Assembly: GCA_046086305.1 (NCBI GenBank)
Contig: JBJSXI010000089.1
Location: forward strand, 1 to 13,928
DNA: 13,928 nucleotides
Source of the DNA: UBA668 sp046086305
Lineage (GTDB): Bacteria > Actinomycetota > Acidimicrobiia > Acidimicrobiales > Ilumatobacteraceae
Direction of reading: 5' to 3'
The position numbers and the translations under genes were made by a program. This document shows, piece after piece, positions 9,933 through 13,928 of the stretch (its first letter is position 1; each line of letters opens with the position of its first letter). The notes beneath the pieces were generated by a model. It made no database searches and was not told the DNA's origin. It was given only the letters and a program-made list of their open reading frames with translations.

Positions 9933-11189
9933 TCAGGCGTTCGGCGCGAGCCGCACGATGCGTGCGGCGGCACGGTATGCCGCCTCGGCCGGACCGATCT
10001 CGTCGGGTCGCAGGAGGTTGGCCATGATCCGCAGCACCCACTCCATGAGTGTCCTGCTGTTCATCCCGACCCGGGTGAGTTCGCGCATCAGCAGCGGCCG
10101 ACCGATGATCCGGGCGAACAACCGGGCAACCTTGAAGTACTCGCCGTACTCGTCGTCGAGCATCGCCTGATAGCGCTGGAGGGCGAGCGGATCGTTCGAC
10201 ACGAGCGCCTCGTGCAGCACCTCGGCCGCCATGCGCGCGGTCTCGTAGGCGTAGTCGATGCCTTCACCGTTGAACGGATTGACGCTGCCGGCTGCGTCGC
10301 CGACGACGAGGTAGTTCGGTCCGGTCTTGGGTCCGACGGAGCCGCCCATCGGGATCCGTCCGCTCGTGGCACGCGACTCGGGTGCACCCGGATCGATCTC
10401 CCATCGCTCGGCAACCTGATGGGCATACGCGTCGAGCAGGTGGGTCGTGTTGACGCTCTTGAAGTCGCGGAACGTGCTGAGCAGTCCGACGCCGATGTTC
10501 ACCGTGCCGTCACCGACGGGGAAGATCCATCCGTAACCGGGCAGCGGGTTGCCGTTGCGGTCGTGCACATCGAGGGCCGACTCGATCCACGGATCCGCGT
10601 GGCGCGGGGTCTGCCAGTAGGTGCGGATGGCCGTGCCGTACGGCCACTCCTTTGTGCGGAAGGTGCCGAGGGCGCGCCCGAACCGGCTGTTCGCACCGTC
10701 GGCGACGACGACGTAGCGCGCCCGGATCGGTGTGGCCGGATCGGTGCCGTTGGAGACGATCGCACCGTGGACGAATCCGCGCTCGACGATCGGCTCGACG
10801 GCCTCGTGGTGCTCGAGCAGCCGGGCGCCGGCCTGCTCGGCGTTGCGCGCCACCATCTCGTCGAGGTCGCGGCGGCGCACGACGTAGCCGTGGCGCGGAT
10901 ACACGGGATGCTCGGGCCATTCGAGTTCGAGTTCTCGGCCCATCCCGGTGGCGCGCAGACCGTGATAGCGATGGTGGACGGCCAGTCGATCGGTCAACCC
11001 CATCTCGCCGAGCTGGTGTACGGCGCGTGGGGTGAGCCCGTCGCCGCACGTCTTGTTGCGCGGGAACGACTTCTTCTCCACGATCGTGACGTCGTGGCCG
11101 TGACGGGCGAGCCAGTAGCCGGCCGCCGAGCCCGCGGGACCGCCGCCGATGACGAGGACCTCGGTCGAGGCGGGTGCGGTGGCGCTCAC
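9933..11189 (-). CDS. menJ: FAD-dependent geranylgeranyl/menaquinone reductase (MenJ-like)
   Basis: A 418-residue flavoprotein of the geranylgeranyl reductase family, which saturates isoprene double bonds. The FAD Rossmann motif VLVIGGGPAGSAAG lies at about 11-24. It is followed by the CGDGLTPRAV segment, ADGANSRFG in mid-protein, the YGWIFPVGDGTVNIGVGLL signature and the second FAD motif GDAAGSVNPFNGEGIDYA. In Mycobacterium tuberculosis the homologue MenJ (Rv0561c) reduces one isoprene of menaquinone-9 and sits beside the prenyl synthase gene grcC1. The same partner is adjacent here, 34 bases away in convergent orientation, which favours a menaquinone substrate over archaeal-type lipids or chlorophyll. 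The start is the GTG at 11189, 10 residues before the Rossmann motif, with only a weak AGG ribosome site. Reading further upstream would add a non-conserved arginine-rich tail. The symbol is by homology and context. Confidence 0.85.
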   Translation of the reverse strand: MSATAPASTEVLVIGGGPAGSAAGYWLARHGHDVTIVEKKSFPRNKTCGDGLTPRAVHQLGEMGLTDRLAVHHRYHGLRATGMGRELELEWPEHPVYPRHGYVVRRRDLDEMVARNAEQAGARLLEHHEAVEPIVERGFVHGAIVSNGTDPATPIRARYVVVADGANSRFGRALGTFRTKEWPYGTAIRTYWQTPRHADPWIESALDVHDRNGNPLPGYGWIFPVGDGTVNIGVGLLSTFRDFKSVNTTHLLDAYAHQVAERWEIDPGAPESRATSGRIPMGGSVGPKTGPNYLVVGDAAGSVNPFNGEGIDYAYETARMAAEVLHEALVSNDPLALQRYQAMLDDEYGEYFKVARLFARIIGRPLLMRELTRVGMNSRTLMEWVLRIMANLLRPDEIGPAEAAYRAAARIVRLAPNA

Positions 11190-11255
11190 GAACCTGCAGT
11201 GTGGTCGCTCGTCAGGGGAACCGGCCACACGAGCCGGTCGACATGACAACGTTCA

Positions 11256-11276
11256 CGCGGCGGCGCAGGTGCCGCG
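11256..11276 (-). terminator. Candidate terminator hairpin after the cytochrome c gene
   Basis: CGCGGC (11256-11261) pairs with GCCGCG (11271-11276) across a 9-base loop, starting 5 bases past the cytochrome c stop on the minus strand. A second stem follows: ACCGGC (11220-11225) with GCCGGT (11233-11238) and a 7-base loop. Neither is followed by a real U-run, so read-through into the reductase gene 92 bases downstream remains possible. The GC-rich background makes such stems common, hence low confidence. Confidence 0.35.
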
Positions 11277-11281
11277 AGTGA

Positions 11282-12067
11282 TCACTCCGAGGGGGGCGAA
11301 CCCGGTACCGGCGTGTCGCCGATCGGGATGATGTCCTCGAACGTCTCGTGGAGGTTGGCGAGGGTGGACGAGCCCGAGGCGAGCGCTGCGTGGATCTCGC
11401 TCGTCTCGCTGCACCACTTCTCGTACTCCTCACCCTCCTCGAGGCCGCCGAGGGTGAATCGCTCGTGGCACACGACGTTGAGGATCTCCTCGTCGGTGAG
11501 TGCGCCCATCTGCGCCGGCATGATGCCCTTCGCCTTGGTCACGTGCGGGCCACCGGGACGGTCGGGGTTGCCGTAGATGTCGACGCCGGCGTCCTGGTAG
11601 GCCTGCGAACCGAAGTAGACGAAGCGCAGTTGATCCTCGATGTGCGGGAAGGTCTTGATGACCTCGCCGTTCGAGAACGCGTAGCCGACGCCGCCCTCAC
11701 CGTTGCCGCCGTGGCACGACGAGCAGTTGTTGTAGGTCTCGGCGCCTGCGGCGAGCGGTCCTTCGGCCTCGACGACCTGAGGGGTGACGGCGCGCAGGTA
11801 CATGAACGCCCACACGGGCAGGATGCTGAGGGTGACCATCGCCCATGCGGGGATCTTGTGGCGCTGCTTGTAGGCGCGCACGACGGGCAGGTCGGGCACA
11901 GGTGCCGGTGCGGGCACGGCCGGAGCCGCAGCCTTCGGTGCCGCCGGCGTGGTGGTCGCAGGGACGGCGGGTGTGGCTGCGGGTGCATCGGCGGGGGACT
12001 CACCGCCGGTGGCCTTCGCCTTGGCGGCCTGGCTGCGCTTCAGCAGGTGCTCGGGAATCTCGGTCAC
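11282..12067 (-). CDS. Membrane-anchored monohaem c-type cytochrome
   Basis: A 261-residue cytochrome c. The first 24 residues (TEIPEHLLKRSQAAKAKA region) are basic. Residues 26-60 are almost only Ala, Pro and Thr. A basic patch RAYKQRHK precedes a single membrane helix at about 73-92, so the N-terminal 70 residues should stay in the cytoplasm and the haem domain face outward. The haem site is Cys115-Ser-Ser-Cys118-His119 in YNNCSSCHGGNGEGG. The likely axial methionine is Met173 in GIMPAQMG, followed by LTDEEILNVV, the usual class I C-terminal helix. Two more cysteines (190, 209) could form a disulfide. The start is a GTG 7 bases after a -10 box. It diverges from the ferredoxin-cytochrome b operon, so it probably accepts electrons from that complex or passes them to an oxidase. 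The partner is inferred from position. Confidence 0.88.
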   Translation of the reverse strand: MTEIPEHLLKRSQAAKAKATGGESPADAPAATPAVPATTTPAAPKAAAPAVPAPAPVPDLPVVRAYKQRHKIPAWAMVTLSILPVWAFMYLRAVTPQVVEAEGPLAAGAETYNNCSSCHGGNGEGGVGYAFSNGEVIKTFPHIEDQLRFVYFGSQAYQDAGVDIYGNPDRPGGPHVTKAKGIMPAQMGALTDEEILNVVCHERFTLGGLEEGEEYEKWCSETSEIHAALASGSSTLANLHETFEDIIPIGDTPVPGSPPSE

Positions 12068-12080
12068 GGCGGCAACGATA
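12068..12080 (-). promoter_or_regulatory. Leaderless promoter -10 box for the cytochrome c gene
   Basis: On the minus strand TATCGT (complement of 12075-12080) is followed by TGCCGCC and the GTG start at 12067. The 7-base spacing again predicts a leaderless or nearly leaderless mRNA. No Shine-Dalgarno sequence is seen. The position 17-18 bases upstream is a C-run rather than a -35 hexamer. Confidence 0.55.
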
Positions 12081-12259
12081 GACGGGATCAGCCCTGGCGG
12101 GGGAATTCCACGCGCCGCGACACATCGGCGCGAAATGGTGTCGGGCGCCGTGCCGATCGACAGTCTGGGGTGCGCGATGGGATCGGCGTGTTCGTCGCGT
12201 TCGGTCCCTCGTGCATTCGTGCAACCGCATTGACTGGCCGCGGGTGCCGACCGGGTGAG
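12081..12259. repeat. Palindrome-rich divergent intergenic region
   Basis: Between the opposed cytochrome c and respiratory-operon promoters lie several symmetrical elements. They are the perfect 8-bp palindrome GGAATTCC (12102-12109), an inverted repeat CGCGCCG (12111-12117)/CGGCGCG (12126-12132), and a second inverted repeat CGACAC (12118-12123)/GTGTCG (12138-12143) interlocked with it. A third is GCCGATC (12152-12158)/GATCGGC (12181-12187). ATCGGCG also recurs directly at 12125 and 12182. No open reading frame here looks coding. The elements could be operators or a structured RNA leader, or partly chance in GC-rich DNA. Confidence 0.45.
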
Positions 12260-12265
12260 TAGTGT
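12260..12265 (+). promoter_or_regulatory. Candidate -10 box for the ferredoxin-cytochrome b operon
   Basis: TAGTGT matches TANNNT and would start transcription near 12272, giving a leader of about 26 bases that contains the ribosome site at 12282-12289. The only -35-like sequence, TTGACT at 12230-12235, is 24 bases away, too far for a standard spacer. The assignment is therefore tentative. Confidence 0.4.
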
Positions 12266-12281
12266 TCGTGCAGCAGTTCAC

Positions 12282-12289
12282 GAGGAAGG
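12282..12289 (+). promoter_or_regulatory. Strong Shine-Dalgarno that fixes the start of the membrane protein gene
   Basis: GAGGAAGG ends 8 bases before the ATG at 12298, a good match to the anti-Shine-Dalgarno sequence. It favours 12298 over the in-frame GTG at 12262, which lies inside the -10 candidate. It is the clearest ribosome site in the window and contrasts with the leaderless heads of the other units. Confidence 0.7.
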
Positions 12290-12297
12290 CGTCGGAG

Positions 12298-12789
12298 ATG
12301 CTGATCGCATACGACTGGTGGAACCCGAGGGAGTTCCCCATCTGGAACCAGGCCTTCCTGTTCTCGTTCGTCCTGTCGACGGCGATGGCGTTGGTCGCGA
12401 TCCCCTATGCGAAGCGCCGACCCAAGGATCGTCAACTCACGTGGGGTGAGGCGATGATCGCCTCGACCTATGTGTTCGGCGTGATGTTCGTGGCCTTCGG
12501 CGTCGTGCCGCACCAGTACATCGACTACGCCGACAAGGAACTCGGCTGGAACAAGACGTACATCATCTACGGCCCGTTCGACATCTTGAAGCCTCAGGCA
12601 CTCGGCGGACCGTTCCCGTTCACGATGTCGTACGAAGCGATCCGCGACATCATCGTCATCGTCATCCATCTGTGGTACTTCGGCCTGCTCATCTATCTGT
12701 GGATGATGTGGCAGAAGCGCGGCGAGCGCCCGGCCGGCACCGAGGTGGCGACGAGCACGTTCGGCCGACCGCTGGTGAAGAAGGGCTGA
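12298..12789 (+). CDS. Three-helix membrane protein of unknown family, respiratory operon
   Basis: A 163-residue membrane protein that I cannot assign to a named family. Hydrophobic helices are visible at about 18-37, 52-71 and 104-128. The first ten residues are aromatic-rich (MLIAYDWWNP). The loop after helix 2 carries VPHQYIDYADKELGW, and the loop before helix 3 is long and Gly/Pro-rich. Helix 3 contains a His-Leu-Trp-Tyr segment. The C-terminus is basic and soluble. There is no haem c motif, cysteine cluster or Rieske motif; histidines at the helix edges could ligate haem b or contact quinone, but this is speculation. A strong Shine-Dalgarno fixes the start. The ferredoxin gene begins 4 bases after the stop, followed by cytochrome b, so this is most likely a structural subunit of that membrane complex. 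Confidence 0.85.
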   Translation: MLIAYDWWNPREFPIWNQAFLFSFVLSTAMALVAIPYAKRRPKDRQLTWGEAMIASTYVFGVMFVAFGVVPHQYIDYADKELGWNKTYIIYGPFDILKPQALGGPFPFTMSYEAIRDIIVIVIHLWYFGLLIYLWMMWQKRGERPAGTEVATSTFGRPLVKKG

Positions 12790-12793
12790 CGCG

Positions 12794-13207
12794 ATGGCCA
12801 AGACCGACGCCAATCCGCCGATGATGCCGTTCACCGACGACTACGTGCTCGTCGAGGTGGATGCCGAATACCTCACCAAGGCGGTGAAGCCCAAGCAGTT
12901 CATCCACATCGACCAGACCGAGTGCATCATGTGCGAGGGCTGCGTCGACATCTGTCCGTGGAAGTGCATTCACATGGTCTCGCCCGATGCGGTCACCGAG
13001 GCCGACGGCACCGAGCGTCCGGGCCTCGATCCGAGCGACAACGTGCTGTTCATCATCGACGACGACATCTGCACGCGCTGCCAGCTGTGCGTCGACCGCT
13101 GCCCGACGGGTGTCATCATCCTCGGCAAGGCCGGCGCCCCGGCGACCGGTGGCGACCTGCACACCCGCACCAACAACCACGGCTACGCCTACGGCATGCG
13201 GTTCTGA
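12794..13207 (+). CDS. Two-cluster [4Fe-4S] ferredoxin-like subunit
   Basis: A 137-residue iron-sulfur protein with two four-cysteine motifs. Cys44, Cys47, Cys50 and Cys54-Pro lie in ECIMCEGCVDICPW, with an extra Cys58 close by. Cys93, Cys96, Cys99 and Cys103-Pro lie in DICTRCQLCVDRCP. The pattern predicts two [4Fe-4S] clusters, as in bacterial ferredoxins and NuoI. The 38 residues between the motifs are longer than in small ferredoxins and acidic. A 40-residue N-terminal extension and a Gly/Tyr-rich C-terminus complete it. There is no signal peptide, twin-arginine motif or membrane helix, so it should sit on the cytoplasmic face. It begins 4 bases after the membrane protein gene and is followed 55 bases later by cytochrome b. 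It is likely an electron-transfer subunit or partner of the cytochrome b complex. Confidence 0.92.
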   Translation: MAKTDANPPMMPFTDDYVLVEVDAEYLTKAVKPKQFIHIDQTECIMCEGCVDICPWKCIHMVSPDAVTEADGTERPGLDPSDNVLFIIDDDICTRCQLCVDRCPTGVIILGKAGAPATGGDLHTRTNNHGYAYGMRF

Positions 13208-13262
13208 ACCGACCTGCCGACGACACAACGACGATCCACGAACGACGACCCAGGGAACACCA

Positions 13263-13928
13263 ATGGCGAAGATCATCGACGAGACCCCCCGCCCCACGCT
13301 GAAGGACCGCACCACCAAGTTGGTCGAGAGCGTGCAGGGCAGTCAGGCGTGGAACAGCATCTTCCGGCCCGGCAGCATCTTCCGCAAGGGCTACACCGAC
13401 AGTCCGCGTAACCGAAGCTACGTCATCATGAACTCGGTGCTCTACCACCTGCACCCGGTGAAGGTGAAGCGCCATGCGGTGAAGGTCAGCTACACCCTGT
13501 GCCTCGGTGGATTGAGCTTCTTCCTCTTCATCCTGCTCACCGTGACGGGCATCTTCTTGATGTTCTTCTATCGTCCAACGGCCACACAGGCGTGGGACGA
13601 CATCTCGAACCTGCAGACATCGGTCGCGTTCGGCTTGCTGGTGCGCAACATGCACCGCTGGGGCGCGCACCTGATGGTGCTCAGCGTGTTCCTCCACATG
13701 GCGCGCGTCTTCTACCACGGTGCCTACAAGCCGCCCCGCGAGTTCAACTGGGTCATCGGTGTGGTGCTGCTCACCCTCACACTGCTGCTCAGCTTCACCG
13801 GCTACCTGCTGCCGTGGGACCAGCTCGCTCTGTGGGCCGTCACGGTGGGCACCAACATGATGGGCTACACGCCGGTGCTGGGTGAGCAGGTGCGCTTCGT
13901 GCTGCTCGGCGGCAAGGAGATCTCGGGC
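13263..13928 (+). CDS. Cytochrome b (b6/QcrB type), N-terminal part, cut by window end
   Basis: The first 222 residues of a cytochrome b, still open at the right edge. A 70-residue N-terminal extension precedes helix A. Cys80 in LCLGGLSFF aligns with the cysteine of cytochrome b6 and Bacillus QcrB that covalently binds haem ci. FFYRPTATQAW follows as in b6 proteins. His131 (NMHRW) and His145 (FLHMARVF) are 14 residues apart, the b6-type spacing for one haem b ligand from each of the two haems. KPPREFNWVIG and GYLLPWDQ are further family signatures. The other ligand pair and the C-terminal (subunit IV-like) part lie outside the window. An AGGGA site (13252-13256) sits 6 bases before the ATG. 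It should oxidise menaquinol in the membrane. Whether a Rieske protein follows cannot be seen. Confidence 0.92.
   Translation, partial: MAKIIDETPRPTLKDRTTKLVESVQGSQAWNSIFRPGSIFRKGYTDSPRNRSYVIMNSVLYHLHPVKVKRHAVKVSYTLCLGGLSFFLFILLTVTGIFLMFFYRPTATQAWDDISNLQTSVAFGLLVRNMHRWGAHLMVLSVFLHMARVFYHGAYKPPREFNWVIGVVLLTLTLLLSFTGYLLPWDQLALWAVTVGTNMMGYTPVLGEQVRFVLLGGKEISG

Noticed and set aside
9624..11246. A plus-strand open frame of 540 codons spanning the reductase gene and the end of the prenyl synthase gene
   Set aside because: It overlaps two well-supported genes, and its product is low-complexity with no motifs. The reductase frame carries both FAD motifs and the family signature.
12262..12297. The GTG at 12262 as the start of the membrane protein
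   Set aside because: It lies inside the TAGTGT -10 candidate and lacks a ribosome site, whereas the ATG at 12298 has GAGGAAGG at good spacing.
13227..13248. Direct repeat AACGACGA (13227-13234 and 13241-13248) in the spacer before cytochrome b
   Set aside because: Only two 8-base copies 14 bases apart in a short simple-composition spacer; too little to call an operator or array.

Overview
This is GC-rich chromosomal DNA (roughly two-thirds G+C by eye) with frequent GTG starts, short intergenic gaps and no sign of mobile elements, phage genes, CRISPR arrays or RNA genes. Gene content and style suggest an actinobacterium, plausibly of the Acidimicrobiia (Ilumatobacter-like). The supports are a double-Clp_N ClpC, a menaquinone-tail gene pair known from mycobacteria, and TANNNT boxes placed directly before start codons as in leaderless actinobacterial transcripts. 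The phylum call is inference.

Layout. (1) 80-3927, plus strand: a tight, probably co-transcribed run of a cyclophilin-type peptidyl-prolyl isomerase, a YcaQ/AlkX-type DNA glycosylase, an AI-2E-family membrane protein and a type II (Rhizobium etli-like) L-asparaginase. The last three overlap or nearly abut. (2) 3952-8799, minus strand: clpC, then a lipoprotein resembling the LppM domain, then radA. This is a stress-protease and DNA-repair block that converges on the asparaginase gene. (3) 8906-11189: a long-chain polyprenyl diphosphate synthase (plus) converging with a geranylgeranyl-reductase-family flavoprotein (minus), a likely menaquinone side-chain pair. (4) 11282 to the right edge: a membrane-anchored monohaem cytochrome c (minus) divergent from a plus-strand operon. 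That operon encodes a three-helix membrane protein of unknown family, a two-cluster [4Fe-4S] ferredoxin and a cytochrome b cut by the window end.

How the genes fit together. Regions 3 and 4 suggest menaquinone-based respiration: the prenyl synthase and reductase would build and trim the quinone tail, and the cytochrome b operon with the divergent cytochrome c would oxidise the quinol. The cytochrome b is the most interesting product. It resembles cytochrome b6 and Bacillus QcrB rather than the mycobacterial QcrB and keeps a Cys-Leu-Gly-Gly that aligns with the haem-ci attachment cysteine. It is preceded by a cytoplasmic ferredoxin gene instead of the usual Rieske gene.

Regulatory signals. 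Five of the seven recognisable transcription-unit heads carry a TANNNT hexamer ending 6 or 7 bases before the start codon, as expected for leaderless mRNAs. The respiratory operon instead has a strong Shine-Dalgarno sequence. The 230-base divergent spacer before it holds several palindromes. No stretch over 300 bases lacks a gene.
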